64,000 nucleotides of DNA from Blautia hansenii DSM 20583 (GTDB taxonomy: Bacteria; Bacillota; Clostridia; Lachnospirales; Lachnospiraceae): positions 2,721,001 to 2,785,000 of the forward strand of contig NZ_CP022413.2 of assembly GCF_002222595.2 (NCBI RefSeq). Reading direction: 5' to 3'. Positions 8,144-17,268 of this stretch are shown here, in pieces. The notes under the pieces were generated by a model. That model saw only the letters and a program-made list of their open reading frames with translations, searched no databases and was not told the origin of the DNA. Both the position numbers and the translations under genes were made by a program. The stretch's first letter is position 1. Each line of letters begins with the position of its first letter.

Positions 8144-9619
8144 TTATTCTTCTTTTTTAGTCTTCTTTGAGGTTTCCTTGTCTGTCTGACTGTCCTCATT
8201 CTCCTTTTGCTTGTCCGACTTACTGTCTGAATTTACAGTCTGCCCTTCTGTCTTTTCTGACGTATTGCTGCCTTCCTTCGTATCTTTTTCTGCATCTCCC
8301 TGTTTCGCATCTACTTCTTCGCCGGAAGTCTTCTCTGTGCTGTCGGTTACCGGAGTTGCCACTTTTTCAGCCGCTTCTTTTAAAGCAGCCACTGTAAACT
8401 CTGCTTCTTCATCTTCTGTATGAATTTTGTGTTCCTCAGCCAATGCGTCTGTGTAATCAGAAAGCTTATAAACTCCCATTTCTGTAAAATCGTCATTATA
8501 ATGTATTACCAACGGAACTAAACCATATTCCTCAATAGTTACTTCTCCTGACTTCGCATCCTTTTTTAATGTAAATTCTGCCATTCCTCCCAGAAGATTT
8601 TCCAAAGATGACTGATGACTTACAAAATTTCCAAGAGAATAATACACCAGCATTTCTTTTCCATCCGTTCTTGTCAGCTTTCCGTATTTTTTCAAAATAT
8701 GAGGATGTGAACAGATTACGACATCCGCTCCCTGTTCTGCCAGAAAATCAATTTTTTCCTGAAGCTTTTCGTCTGTATCCTCTGCGTCACTTTTTCCTCC
8801 GTGAAGATATACAATACTTACATCTGCTTCTTTTTCTGCCTTTGCCAAATCCTCCTTGATATTCTTTTCTGAATAGGTATCCACCATATAACTTTCTTCT
8901 TCCGGAATAGAGTGATTTTCACTTACCATAGAACTGTAATTCATCACGGCAACTTTAAAATTTTTCTTCTTAATTACCTGATATCTGGCTTCGTCAGCTT
9001 CTCCATGTATTCCAAGGTAGACAATCTTCGGATAGCTTTTCTTCCAAAACTCTACGGAGTCTGTAATTCCGTCACTTTCTCTGTCAAATGCGTGTTCTGT
9101 TGCCTGTGTAACAATGTCAAAGCCTGCTTTTACCAATGCGTCACCTACTTCTGTGGGCGTTGCAAAATCAGGATAACCTGCTGCCTTATCATGCTCCTTA
9201 ATAAAAGGCGTTTCCTGATTTACTGATGCCAAATCAGCCTTTTCTATGTCTTCCTTAATGTTCTCATACAGAAAATCAAAATTCCACTCCTGCTCTTTAC
9301 CGGAGTTAATAACAGCGTCGTGAATAAGATTATCCCCTACCGCTACCATCTGAAGCACATTCTCCTCTTCTGCTGCTGCCTCCTGTTTCTTCTGTTCTTC
9401 TATCTTCTTCGCCTGTTTTTCTTCATTTTTCTTATGTACAGACGTTCCCACAGCAATGCCGCCAACGACCAAAACAAGTGCGCCAATTCCTGCTAAAATC
9501 ATTCTCTGGCGCATAATTCTCTGACGTCTTTTTCTTTCTCTGATAATTCTTCTGTGTCTTTCTATTTCCCGCCTTCTGGCTTCTTCTTCCGCTCTACGTC
9601 TTCTACGATGCTCGCTCAT
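8144..9619 (-). CDS. CapA-family protein (poly-glutamate capsule-type metallophosphatase fold)
   Basis: 491 residues. An arginine-rich cytoplasmic head (1-38) precedes one membrane anchor (about 40-62), then a coiled charged linker and the CapA domain (about 92-385). Domain motifs seen: VAVGDNLIHDAV, SVNQETPF, YLHGGKSD, VVICSHPHILK and YSLGNFVSHQ, which carry the metal-binding residues of the calcineurin-like fold. The last 75 residues are a low-complexity tail of K, E, S, T and D, probably an extracellular spacer. CapA/PgsA proteins are tied to poly-gamma-glutamate capsule export, but there are no capB or capC partners here, so the role is open. Confidence 0.85.
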   Translation of the reverse strand: MSEHRRRRRAEEEARRREIERHRRIIRERKRRQRIMRQRMILAGIGALVLVVGGIAVGTSVHKKNEEKQAKKIEEQKKQEAAAEEENVLQMVAVGDNLIHDAVINSGKEQEWNFDFLYENIKEDIEKADLASVNQETPFIKEHDKAAGYPDFATPTEVGDALVKAGFDIVTQATEHAFDRESDGITDSVEFWKKSYPKIVYLGIHGEADEARYQVIKKKNFKVAVMNYSSMVSENHSIPEEESYMVDTYSEKNIKEDLAKAEKEADVSIVYLHGGKSDAEDTDEKLQEKIDFLAEQGADVVICSHPHILKKYGKLTRTDGKEMLVYYSLGNFVSHQSSLENLLGGMAEFTLKKDAKSGEVTIEEYGLVPLVIHYNDDFTEMGVYKLSDYTDALAEEHKIHTEDEEAEFTVAALKEAAEKVATPVTDSTEKTSGEEVDAKQGDAEKDTKEGSNTSEKTEGQTVNSDSKSDKQKENEDSQTDKETSKKTKKEE

Positions 9620-9740
9620 GATAATCTCCTTCCTTAATCATCACTTTATCTTAACATGCGAATTTTCGCATAAATTTTGTGAACTAATTATTTCACAATT
9701 ATAATATGAGTTTTAAGTTTATGTCAACTTATTTACGCGC

Positions 9741-9774
9741 AAAAAAAGAAGATGCTGTATCAAACAACATCTTC
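9741..9774 (-). terminator. Intrinsic terminator after the NSS transporter
   Basis: A 10-bp stem (GAAGATGTTG / CAGCATCTTC with one G-U pair), 7-base loop and a T7 run on the minus strand, 9 bp after the stop codon. Confidence 0.85.
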
Positions 9775-9782
9775 CCAATAAA

Positions 9783-11102
9783 TCAACCAATTCCTTTATA
9801 AACCAGTCCTAAAATAAATACAATAATTGTCAAAGGCACATAGATGTATTTTGCGGTAGGTTTGAAGATTTTTGAAAGCCCCTTTTTACGTCCTTCTTCC
9901 AATTCTTCCTTAATTTTATCAAATCCTAAAATATAGTAGATAGAAATTGCTCCCAGAACTGCACCAAACGGAACTACAATAATAGTAATAAAGTCCATCC
10001 ATGTTCCTACTCTTGCTTCTTCTTCCATGAAAAGTCCGACAATAAGTGTCAGTGCACCGCAAAGTAAAACTGCATGATTTCTTTTTAATTTAAATTTATG
10101 CTGCCAGCTCTCAATCACAGCTTCAAACATATTGATTAAAGAAGTAATTCCTGCAAAACATACAGACAGGAAAAAGATAACTGCAAACAGTCTTCCCATC
10201 GGCATCTGTTTAAAAATGTTCGGAATAGTCACAAACATTAAAGACGGTCCTGCGGAAGGTTCAATACCAAAAGCAAATACTGCCGGCATAATTGCCAAAG
10301 CAGAAAGCATGGCTGCTATCGTATCAAAAAACGCTGTCTGCATGGATGCCCTTGGAATGTCTTCTTTCTTGCTTAAATAAGAGCCGTAAACAATCATCCC
10401 CGAACCTGTAATAGACAGAGAGAAGAATGCCTGTCCCATAGCCATTACCCATGTATCAATATTTGCCAACGCTTCCCATTTCGGTACAAACAAAAATTCA
10501 TAACCCTCTTTTGCTCCCGGAAGGAAGAATACTCTTACTGCCAATATGGAAAACAATACAAAAAACAAAGGCATCAATATCTTATTTGCTTTCTCAATCT
10601 GCGTAGCCGCCCCAATGAGAAGCACAATTACAGTAATTGCAATTACAAGTACGTGCCATGGCACATTTCCCATAAATGCAGTCACATCAGCAAAATATTC
10701 TGCTGAGTCCTGCTCTAAAACCGTATTTGTAACAGAACCGCATAAAAATCTCAAAACCCATCCGATAATTACAGAATATCCGATGGCAATTCCAAGAGAA
10801 CCTAAAAGCGGTATCCACCCCAACACTTTTCCTACTTTTTCTTTCTTCTTTTCTTTCCAGCAAAGCTCGTAAGAACCCAGTGTTCCTGTTCCTGCTTTTC
10901 TGCCGATTGCAAATTCTGCTGAAAGTCCTACAAAACCAAACAAACAAATAAAGAAAATATAGGGAATTAAAAAGGCTGCTCCCCCATACTCTCCCAGTCG
11001 GTAAGGGAACATCCAGATATTTCCCAACCCTACTGCTGAACCTACGCAAGCCAGTACAAATCCCAGCGAATTTGTAAAGCTTCCATTTTTATGATTGTGC
11101 AT
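9783..11102 (-). CDS. Sodium-dependent transporter, NSS/SNF family
   Basis: 439 residues and about eleven or twelve membrane segments. The first helix, VGSAVGLGNIWMFPYRLGEY, GGAAF, is the substrate and sodium binding helix of LeuT-type transporters and is well conserved. The protein therefore probably imports an amino acid or related compound with sodium. The length matches bacterial eleven- to twelve-helix members such as those of the YocR/TnaT group. It is a single-gene unit with its own terminator. The specific substrate cannot be derived from what is visible. Confidence 0.9.
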   Translation of the reverse strand: MHNHKNGSFTNSLGFVLACVGSAVGLGNIWMFPYRLGEYGGAAFLIPYIFFICLFGFVGLSAEFAIGRKAGTGTLGSYELCWKEKKKEKVGKVLGWIPLLGSLGIAIGYSVIIGWVLRFLCGSVTNTVLEQDSAEYFADVTAFMGNVPWHVLVIAITVIVLLIGAATQIEKANKILMPLFFVLFSILAVRVFFLPGAKEGYEFLFVPKWEALANIDTWVMAMGQAFFSLSITGSGMIVYGSYLSKKEDIPRASMQTAFFDTIAAMLSALAIMPAVFAFGIEPSAGPSLMFVTIPNIFKQMPMGRLFAVIFFLSVCFAGITSLINMFEAVIESWQHKFKLKRNHAVLLCGALTLIVGLFMEEEARVGTWMDFITIIVVPFGAVLGAISIYYILGFDKIKEELEEGRKKGLSKIFKPTAKYIYVPLTIIVFILGLVYKGIG

Positions 11103-11328
11103 ATTTTTCCTCCTATCTCCCGATAATCTGCCCTTATTGGCAATATCACCGATTGATGCGTTAAATTTTAAAACTATACTTCATCAATGTAGCAAAGAAT
11201 ACAAGAAAAGTCAACCGGATATCCCTCTTTTTATGACGTTTTTTTTGCAGAAACATGGTATACTAAGTTAAAAAATCAGTTTATCGGCACATAGGTGTTG
11301 AATTATACTTGCAAGGGGGACTTTTCTA

Positions 11329-11967
11329 ATGGATATTTTCACTTTCATTCTGGAAATTATTGGTACGGTGGCATTTGCTTCCTCCGGCGCCATGCTTGCG
11401 ATTGAAAAGAAAATGGATATATTTGGTGTAAACATTTTAGGCGCTACAACAGCAGTTGGCGGCGGTATTATGAGAGATGTTATTTTAGGCGTAACGCCTC
11501 CTACTGCATTTGCCCAGCCTGTGTACATTTTATTCGCAATCATTACATCCACCTTATTGTTTGCCATTGTATATACCAATCCTGATATTATTCATTCTAA
11601 AATCAAAAATAAATTTTACGATAAGGTCATGCTCTGGTGTGATACTGTGGGCTTGGGAATTTTTACCGTAGTAGGTATTCAGACTGCTTCCCGCCATGTA
11701 ACCGATGACAACGCCTTCTTTTTCCTGTTTATCGGTGTTCTTACCGGTGTAGGCGGCGGTGTTATCCGTGATATTATGGCAAGCGAAACGCCTTATATTC
11801 TGGTACGTGAGGTCTACGCCAGCGCTTCCATTGCCGGAGGAATTGTCTGCATTGTATGTCGAAGTACAATCGGAGAGGCAGCAGGACTTGTTCTAGGTCT
11901 TATTGTCACAGTAGTTATTCGTGCACTTGCAGCACATTTTCACTGGAACCTTCTGCGTATTCATTGA
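11329..11967 (+). CDS. TRIC-type cation channel family protein (UPF0126)
   Basis: 212 residues with about seven hydrophobic segments. Two internal repeats each carry the family mark: VGGGIMRDVILG in the first and GVGGGVIRDIMAS in the second, both followed by P. This matches UPF0126/YadS proteins, related to trimeric intracellular cation channels and thought to pass potassium or other small solutes. A strong ribosome binding site (AAGGGGGA) precedes the ATG. It is followed by yqeY, which has its own promoter overlapping the end of this gene. Confidence 0.88.
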   Translation: MDIFTFILEIIGTVAFASSGAMLAIEKKMDIFGVNILGATTAVGGGIMRDVILGVTPPTAFAQPVYILFAIITSTLLFAIVYTNPDIIHSKIKNKFYDKVMLWCDTVGLGIFTVVGIQTASRHVTDDNAFFFLFIGVLTGVGGGVIRDIMASETPYILVREVYASASIAGGIVCIVCRSTIGEAAGLVLGLIVTVVIRALAAHFHWNLLRIH

Positions 11968-11991
11968 CGAAGTTGAAAATCATGGTATGAT
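11964..11991 (+). promoter_or_regulatory. Predicted promoter of yqeY
   Basis: TTGACG and TATGAT with a 16-bp spacer, 31 bp before the yqeY start codon. The -35 box overlaps the stop codon of the upstream channel gene. Confidence 0.65.
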
Positions 11992-12021
11992 AGATATAAA
12001 AAATAAAGGAGAGATTTCATA

Positions 12022-12468
12022 ATGAGTAAAATTGATGAAGTAAGAAAAGCTATGGTTACTGCCATGAAAGCAGGTGACAAAGAACGTAAAGACTCCTTAT
12101 CCATGCTGCTGTCTGCATTAAAAAATAAGGCAATCGACAAACGTGAGGATTTAACAGAAGCAGAAGAAAACGAGGTTGTTTTAAAAGAAATCAAACAGAC
12201 AAAAGAAACTCTTGAGCTGACTCCGAAGGACAGAACAGAGATGATTGAAGAATGTACAAAACGTATTACTGTTTACGAAGAATTTGCTCCGAAAATGCTG
12301 AACGAAGATGAAATTAAAGAAGTTATTCAGGGCATATTAAGCGAGCTTTCTATCGAAACACCGACCGGAAAAGACAAAGGCAAAATCATGAAAGTGCTGA
12401 TGCCTAAGGTAAAAGGAATTGCTGACGGAAAGCTGGTAAATCAGGTTTTGGCAGCTATGATGGAGTAA
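12022..12468 (+). CDS. yqeY: GatB/YqeY-domain protein
   Basis: 148 residues of the YqeY family, which corresponds to the tRNA-binding tail domain of GatB standing alone. Visible family features: the start IDEVRKAMVTAMKAGDKERKDSLSMLLSALKNKAID, the central KQTKETLELTPKD region, and the end GKIMKVLMPKVKGIADGKLVNQVL. The helical bundle is thought to touch tRNA or amidotransferase partners, but the physiological function is not settled. It is a single gene between its own promoter and a strong terminator. Confidence 0.9.
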   Translation: MSKIDEVRKAMVTAMKAGDKERKDSLSMLLSALKNKAIDKREDLTEAEENEVVLKEIKQTKETLELTPKDRTEMIEECTKRITVYEEFAPKMLNEDEIKEVIQGILSELSIETPTGKDKGKIMKVLMPKVKGIADGKLVNQVLAAMME

Positions 12469-12491
12469 ATTATCTTTATCTGAATTTTTAG

Positions 12492-12540
12492 AAGGGAATA
12501 TCTATTATGCTTTTACATACATAGATATTCCCTTTTCTAT
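12492..12540 (+). terminator. Intrinsic terminator after yqeY
   Basis: A perfect 14-bp stem (AAGGGAATATCTAT / ATAGATATTCCCTT), 15-base loop and a following TTCTATTTTT. Confidence 0.88.
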
Positions 12541-12573
12541 TTTTAAACCACTGCTAAAATTCTTTATCACAAC

Positions 12574-12616
12574 AAAAAACACCGTCCCCGCAGCTCTCTT
12601 GTCTGCAAAAACAGTG
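12574..12616 (-). terminator. Intrinsic terminator of tRNA-Lys
   Basis: On the minus strand a 14-bp stem with several G-U pairs (12616-12603 with 12593-12580), 9-base loop and TTTTTTG run, starting 9 bp after the tRNA. Confidence 0.78.
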
Positions 12617-12624
12617 CTTTTTCA

Positions 12625-12697
12625 TGCGCCTTCAGGGACTCGAACCCTGGACAAATAGATTAAGAGTCTACTGCTCTACCAACTGAGCTAAAGGCGC
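12625..12697 (-). tRNA. tRNA-Lys (anticodon CTT)
   Basis: 73 nt that fold as a full cloverleaf: acceptor GCGCCTT/AAGGCGC, D-arm with AGCTCAGTTGGTAGAGC, anticodon loop CTCTTAA (CTT reads AAG), T-arm with GGTTCGAGTCC, and discriminator A. No CCA is encoded. It is transcribed alone between its own promoter and terminator. Confidence 0.97.
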
Positions 12698-12729
12698 TTA
12701 TTTATTTTGTTTTCCTCAATGCAAAAAGT

Positions 12730-12758
12730 ATTATAACTGATACATTTTAAAAAAGCAA
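12730..12758 (-). promoter_or_regulatory. Predicted promoter of tRNA-Lys
   Basis: On the minus strand TTGCTT (12758-12753) and TATAAT (12735-12730) with a 17-bp spacer, 33 bp before the tRNA 5' end. Confidence 0.65.
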
Positions 12759-12790
12759 GCACATTTTTATACTTTTTTTGTTTTTTTTAA

Positions 12791-12910
12791 GAAACACTTT
12801 AGAAATATTTACACATTTTACGCTTAGTCTGTGCTCACTTTGAACTTGTAATCTCAAAGCGTGCTCGACAAATTCGCTAAAAGTGTATAAATATTTCCGA
12901 ATAATGTTTC
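12791..12910. repeat. 120-bp imperfect inverted repeat
   Basis: The two arms begin GAAACA on each side and share GAAATATTTA, ACA, TTTTA and, nearer the centre, GTC and CTTTGA. The left arm starts at 12791 and the right arm ends at 12910; the centre lies near 12850. Inside the palindrome GTGCTC occurs on both arms in direct, not inverted, orientation. There is no U-run on either side, so it is not a normal terminator. The gap between tRNA-Lys and the next gene holds nothing else recognisable. It may be a MITE-like or dispersed intergenic element. Confidence 0.55.
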
Positions 12911-12930
12911 AAACAACAGTTCCACTTCTT

Positions 12931-13074
12931 CTATTTCCTTTTCACTTTTACAGAATGAAGCGTCTTTTCCACCTCTTCAATAGACCTTAAAACCTCCGAG
13001 GTCTTTGTTTTTTGCCTTCTGTTTTGATATGCCCATTGAAAAACTGCATCCTTTATTCCGCTTTTTCCTTTCAT
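12931..13074 (-). CDS. Possible small basic protein, 47 residues
   Basis: An open frame of 47 codons that starts at an ATG behind TTTTGGAGAG and follows trmB by 36 bp on the same strand. The product is highly basic, with KGKSGIKDAVFQWAYQNRRQ at the start and a helical EVLRSIEEVEKTLHSVK at the end. It has no signal peptide or membrane segment. I do not recognise a family. Position, ribosome binding site and sensible amino-acid make-up support it, but its short length means it could be fortuitous. Confidence 0.4.
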   Translation of the reverse strand: MKGKSGIKDAVFQWAYQNRRQKTKTSEVLRSIEEVEKTLHSVKVKRK

Positions 13075-13110
13075 TGCAGACTCTCCAAAAAATTTCTTCT
13101 ATTATATAGT

Positions 13111-13764
13111 CTATTGTCCTGCAATCAATTTGTGAATAGGATTTCCTTGAGAAGAGAATTTTTCTTCATATTCTGTCATCACATTTCCTTTATTCATTGC
13201 TTCATCATGATGAAGGTCAAAGGTATGTGCCAAGAGCTTCCATCCTGCTTCTTTTACTTCCTCCAAAGAAAATTCAAAGAGCTCTCTGTTATCTGTCTTA
13301 AATTCTACTACTCCTTCAGCATCCAGCACCTGCTGATATCTCTCCAGAAACTGACGGGAGGTTAATCTGCGCTTTGCATGTCTTTCCTTTGGCCATGGGT
13401 CTGAAAAATTCAAGTAAATCTTTTTTACCTCTCCTTTTTCAAATACTAACGGAAGTTCTCTTGCATCCATACGAATGAAGAACAGATTATTTAAAATTTT
13501 CCCTTCTTTTTCCTGTTCTTCTCTTTTCTGAAGCGCACGTAATAAAACGCTGTCATACATTTCAATTCCGATAAAATTTACGTCAGGATAAAGCTCTGCC
13601 AAGGTCATAATAAAGCGTCCTTTTCCCATTCCCACTTCGATATGAACCGGATTATGATTTCCAAAAACCTCTGCCCATTTTCCCTTTTTTTCCTGCACAT
13701 CATGCACGACATATTTGCTATCTTCAATGGCATCCTTTGCCCCCGGTATATTTCTTAATCGCAT
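13111..13764 (-). CDS. trmB: tRNA (guanine-N7-)-methyltransferase
   Basis: 217 residues. TrmB methylates G46 in the variable loop of tRNAs using S-adenosylmethionine. Family motifs are visible: VHIEVGMGKGRFI for the cofactor pocket, NFIGIEMYDSVL, FIRMDARELP, the catalytic IYLNFSDPWPKERHAKRRLT and the terminal TEYEEKFSSQGNPIHKL. The length is normal. The start at 13764 gives the usual N-terminus MRLRNIPGAKD. It is divergent from the V-ATPase operon. Confidence 0.95.
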   Translation of the reverse strand: MRLRNIPGAKDAIEDSKYVVHDVQEKKGKWAEVFGNHNPVHIEVGMGKGRFIMTLAELYPDVNFIGIEMYDSVLLRALQKREEQEKEGKILNNLFFIRMDARELPLVFEKGEVKKIYLNFSDPWPKERHAKRRLTSRQFLERYQQVLDAEGVVEFKTDNRELFEFSLEEVKEAGWKLLAHTFDLHHDEAMNKGNVMTEYEEKFSSQGNPIHKLIAGQ

Positions 13765-13865
13765 TCAAAATTCCTGCCTTTCCAATTCTTCTATAAAAGT
13801 ATAACCCATACCCTATCTCCTGTCAAAGACACAATAAATCCGGTGGTTTTTTTCCGGAAATGGTG

Positions 13866-13871
13866 TATAAT
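13866..13871 (+). promoter_or_regulatory. Probable -10 box of the V-ATPase operon
   Basis: A perfect TATAAT 31 bp before the first V-ATPase start codon. No convincing -35 box lies 16-18 bp upstream (the stretch is GGTGGTTTTTTTCC), so the promoter may need an activator or use an extended context. The ribosome binding site downstream is AAGGAGG. Confidence 0.5.
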
Positions 13872-13902
13872 AAGATGAGCAAGAAAAAAAGGAGGAAAGC
13901 CT

Positions 13903-14214
13903 ATGGAAGACATTATCAACAAGCTTGCAGAAATAGAAGCTGCCGCCTCACATATTATGGAAGATGTTTCAGAGCAGAAAAAGCAACTGGCACAGCAATA
14001 TGAAGAAGCTGTCCAGCAGTTTGATTTCACCATAGACACGGAAAGCCAAAACCGCTCCGATACAATCCGGCGGGAATTGGAAGTCCAGATGAAACAGGAG
14101 CTGGAAAAGCAGCGCAATGAGGCTGAACAGGTTTTAACCAGACTGGAAGCCTACTACACCAAATGTCATACGGACATGGCAAAAGAAATTTATGACAGAA
14201 TATTAAGGATGTGA
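13903..14214 (+). CDS. V-type ATPase small stalk subunit (H/G type)
   Basis: 103 residues that are almost entirely coiled coil, rich in E, Q and K (LAEIEAAASHIMEDVSEQKKQLAQQYEEA and further). This corresponds to the small peripheral-stalk subunit (NtpF in Enterococcus, AtpH or G elsewhere) that pairs with subunit E to form the stator. Such coiled coils evolve quickly, so the call relies on being the first gene of an otherwise complete V-ATPase operon and ending 4 bp before subunit C. Confidence 0.8.
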   Translation: MEDIINKLAEIEAAASHIMEDVSEQKKQLAQQYEEAVQQFDFTIDTESQNRSDTIRRELEVQMKQELEKQRNEAEQVLTRLEAYYTKCHTDMAKEIYDRILRM

Positions 14215-14218
14215 GAAT

Positions 14219-15259
14219 ATGGGAAGTCTGCTTTCTTACAGCGGTCTGTCCACAAAGGTACGGGCCATGCAAAGCAAGCTTATAAAAGAAGTCCAATATC
14301 AGGAAATTGCTCAAATGCCTTCTGTTACGGCTATTGTTTCTTATTTAAAGAAGCAGCCGGGATTTCAGGACCTTTGGGCAGATTTAGATGAAAACAGCCT
14401 CCACAGAGGAGATATTGAAAGGCTTCTTACTCATACCATTTATCAAAATTTTGCCAAGTTATACCGCTTCGCTAATCCGGAACAGCGAACCTTTATGGCA
14501 TTGTATTTTAAACGCTATGAATTGGCAATTATGAAGGAATGTCTTAGAAAGGTCTTTGATAAAGGACACGCTGAGTTGGACCTTTCTCTTTTTAAGGACT
14601 TTTTCGACCGCCATTCAAAGCTGAATATTGAAAAGCTTGCAAATTCTTCTACGGTGGAAGAATTTATTTCTAATCTGGAGGGTTCCGAGTATTATAAACC
14701 CCTGAAAAAATTAGGGAATGATTACACCCCCAGAATTTTTGATTATGGTATGGCACTAGACCAGTATTATTTTGCCAATATCTGGTCCGTAAAAGAAAAA
14801 CTCTTCAAAAAACGAGATTTAGAAGAAATCACAAAAGCATACGGAAATAAATTTGACATGTTAAATCTTCAATGGATTTACCGTTCAAAAAAATATTACC
14901 ACATGACTCCTGCTGATATTTACGCACTGTTAATTCCTGTGCATTACCGTCTCAGCAGAAGAGAGATTTCCGCATTGGTGGAGGCCGGAGATGAAGAAGA
15001 ATTTAAGCACATTCTGGACACCACCTATTACAAAAAGCGTTTTCCTGAGCTTGTTCCGGAAAAACTGGAAGCGTTTTATAATCTAAATTTAAAAAACATT
15101 CTGGAGACAGAGTCCAGAAAATATCCTCACTCAGTTATTATGCTGTATTCCTACCTCTATCACAAGGAGCATGAGGTAGACCGATTAACTACGGCTATTG
15201 AATGTGTCCGCTACGGACTGTCATCTGCTGAGATTTTAAAGTATATTGCAAAAACTTAA
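14219..15259 (+). CDS. ntpC: V-type ATPase subunit C
   Basis: 346 residues, all helical, matching the V/A-type subunit C (archaeal AtpC, bacterial NtpC) that forms the cap coupling the central shaft to the membrane rotor ring. Recognisable parts are the start SYSGLSTKVRAMQSKLI, the FMALYFKRYELAIMKECLR helix and PHSVIMLYSYLYHKEHEVDRL near the end, which is the strongly conserved C-terminal signature. The spacing to the neighbours (4 bp and 17 bp) supports cotranscription. Confidence 0.92.
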   Translation: MGSLLSYSGLSTKVRAMQSKLIKEVQYQEIAQMPSVTAIVSYLKKQPGFQDLWADLDENSLHRGDIERLLTHTIYQNFAKLYRFANPEQRTFMALYFKRYELAIMKECLRKVFDKGHAELDLSLFKDFFDRHSKLNIEKLANSSTVEEFISNLEGSEYYKPLKKLGNDYTPRIFDYGMALDQYYFANIWSVKEKLFKKRDLEEITKAYGNKFDMLNLQWIYRSKKYYHMTPADIYALLIPVHYRLSRREISALVEAGDEEEFKHILDTTYYKKRFPELVPEKLEAFYNLNLKNILETESRKYPHSVIMLYSYLYHKEHEVDRLTTAIECVRYGLSSAEILKYIAKT

Positions 15260-15276
15260 TAACCGGAGGTGATTAC

Positions 15277-17232
15277 ATGATTGAGAAAATGAAATTCTTG
15301 AGTATTACCGGTCCGAAATCGGATATTGACCGTGTGGTAAATGAATATCTCTCCAAGTATGAAATTCATCTTGAAAATGCTATGGCACAGTTAAGTCAGG
15401 TACAGCACCTGTCGCCGTATATTCAGATAAATCCATATAAGGATTTATTAACCCGCATCAATGAATTTGCCGGTCAGCTCAAGGATACAGAGCACGTTCC
15501 CATACGTGATATTTCTCTGGAAGAAATCCAGCCCCTTGTGGATGTTTTGAATGAGAAAATTTCAAAAATTAACAAAAAATGTGATGAACTCAGTGAAAAA
15601 CGTGCTTCTATCACAGAAGATTTAAAATGTATTACGCCTTTTCTTACCCTGCCTCAGGATTTAGATAAGCTGATACACTATCGTTTTGTTCAGGTACGTT
15701 TCGGACGTATTCCCGTAGAATATTATGAAAAATTCAAAGAATATGTTTACGATAATCTGGACACCATCTTTTTCCCCTGTCATCAGGATGATTATGTATG
15801 GGGACTTTATTTTGTCCTCTGGACAAAAATGGAACAGGTAGATGCCGTATTCTCTTCTATGCACTTTGAGCGCATTTATCTGAAAAAAGATTACTACTAT
15901 GGTACTCCTCAAAAGCTTCACAACGATTTAAACACACAGTTAAATGAAATTGATAAAGAATTAAACACTTGTCATCAGGAAATTCAGGAGCTTCTAAACG
16001 GCGATGCCTCTGCTATTCTTTCTGCACAGGCTGCCTTAAATGCCCTTTCCACCAACTTTGATGTGCGAAAGGTCGCTGCCTGCGTACAGGAGCATCAGGA
16101 AACCTTCTACATTTTATGCGGATGGATGAGTGAAAAGGACAGCTCTTCTTTCATGAAAGAAATCGAAAACGACTCCAAGCTGTTCTGTGTGGTAGAGGAT
16201 GACAATAATAAAATCAATTGTAAGCCGCCTACAAAGCTGAAAAATCCGAAGATTTTCAAGCCTTTTGAAATGTATATAAAAATGTATGGACTTCCTGACT
16301 ATCACGAATTAGATCCTACTATTTTTGTAGCACTGACTTATTCTTTTATTTTCGGTGTTATGTTTGGAGATGTAGGACAGGGACTTTTACTGGCAATCGG
16401 GGGCTTTGCACTGTATAAATGGAAACAGGTTACACTAGGAGCTATTATTGGAACTGCAGGTATCTTCTCTACCTTCTTTGGTTTTATGTTCGGCAGTATT
16501 TTTGGCTTTGAACACACCATTGATGCTCTATGGCTAAGGCCCGTAGAAGCTATGACGCTGGTTCCCGGACTTGGACAAATGAATACTATTTTCGTTGTTG
16601 CCATTGTTTTTGGTATGTTCCTCATCCTTGTGACCATGATTTTCCACATTATCAATGCGGTACGTACTCATGACACAGAGGGTATCTGGTTTGACCAAAA
16701 CTCTGTCTGCGGCCTTATTTTTTATGGAACTTTAACCGTATCTGCTCTTTTATTCCTCACAGGAAAATCACTGCCTGCTGCCATTATCTTAATTGTAATG
16801 TTTGCAGTTCCTCTTGTGGTTATCATGTTAAAAGAACCAATCACCCACATTGTGGAAAAGAAAACACCTGTAATCGAAGGCAGCAAGCCTATGTTTTTTG
16901 TACAGAGCTTCTTTGAGCTGTTTGAAATTATGTTAAGCTTTCTTTCAAACACACTTTCTTTTGTGCGTATCGGTGCTTTTGCTGTCAGCCACGCCGCTAT
17001 GATGGGCGTTGTTATGATGCTTGCAGGTGCGGAAAGCGGTGGAAGCATTAACTGGCTGATTGTTATCGGAGGCAATCTCTTTGTATGTGCTATGGAAGGT
17101 CTGATTGTAGGTATTCAGGTACTTCGTCTTGAATATTATGAAATGTTCAGCCGTTTCTATAAGGGTACAGGAAAAGAATTTAAGCCATTTTTAAAACATG
17201 TAAATAAAACAAAATTCTCTGACCATACTTAA
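15277..17232 (+). CDS. ntpI: V-type ATPase subunit I (a-type stator)
   Basis: 651 residues. The N-terminal half (1 to about 340) is a soluble helical arm with coiled coils that links to the peripheral stalks. The C-terminal half has about eight membrane helices, starting with LTYSFIFGVMFGDVGQGLLL. The essential arginine facing the rotor ring is present in NTLSFVRIGAFAVSHAAM (R564). This subunit forms the ion half-channels against the ring of subunit K. Length and topology are normal for the family. Confidence 0.95.
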   Translation: MIEKMKFLSITGPKSDIDRVVNEYLSKYEIHLENAMAQLSQVQHLSPYIQINPYKDLLTRINEFAGQLKDTEHVPIRDISLEEIQPLVDVLNEKISKINKKCDELSEKRASITEDLKCITPFLTLPQDLDKLIHYRFVQVRFGRIPVEYYEKFKEYVYDNLDTIFFPCHQDDYVWGLYFVLWTKMEQVDAVFSSMHFERIYLKKDYYYGTPQKLHNDLNTQLNEIDKELNTCHQEIQELLNGDASAILSAQAALNALSTNFDVRKVAACVQEHQETFYILCGWMSEKDSSSFMKEIENDSKLFCVVEDDNNKINCKPPTKLKNPKIFKPFEMYIKMYGLPDYHELDPTIFVALTYSFIFGVMFGDVGQGLLLAIGGFALYKWKQVTLGAIIGTAGIFSTFFGFMFGSIFGFEHTIDALWLRPVEAMTLVPGLGQMNTIFVVAIVFGMFLILVTMIFHIINAVRTHDTEGIWFDQNSVCGLIFYGTLTVSALLFLTGKSLPAAIILIVMFAVPLVVIMLKEPITHIVEKKTPVIEGSKPMFFVQSFFELFEIMLSFLSNTLSFVRIGAFAVSHAAMMGVVMMLAGAESGGSINWLIVIGGNLFVCAMEGLIVGIQVLRLEYYEMFSRFYKGTGKEFKPFLKHVNKTKFSDHT

Positions 17233-17268
17233 TGGCGCAGACTGTTTATTATTTAGGAGGATATTATT

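Noticed and set aside
8144..9619. Part of a poly-glutamate capsule operon
   Set aside because: No capB or capC genes are near; the gene is alone between two terminators.
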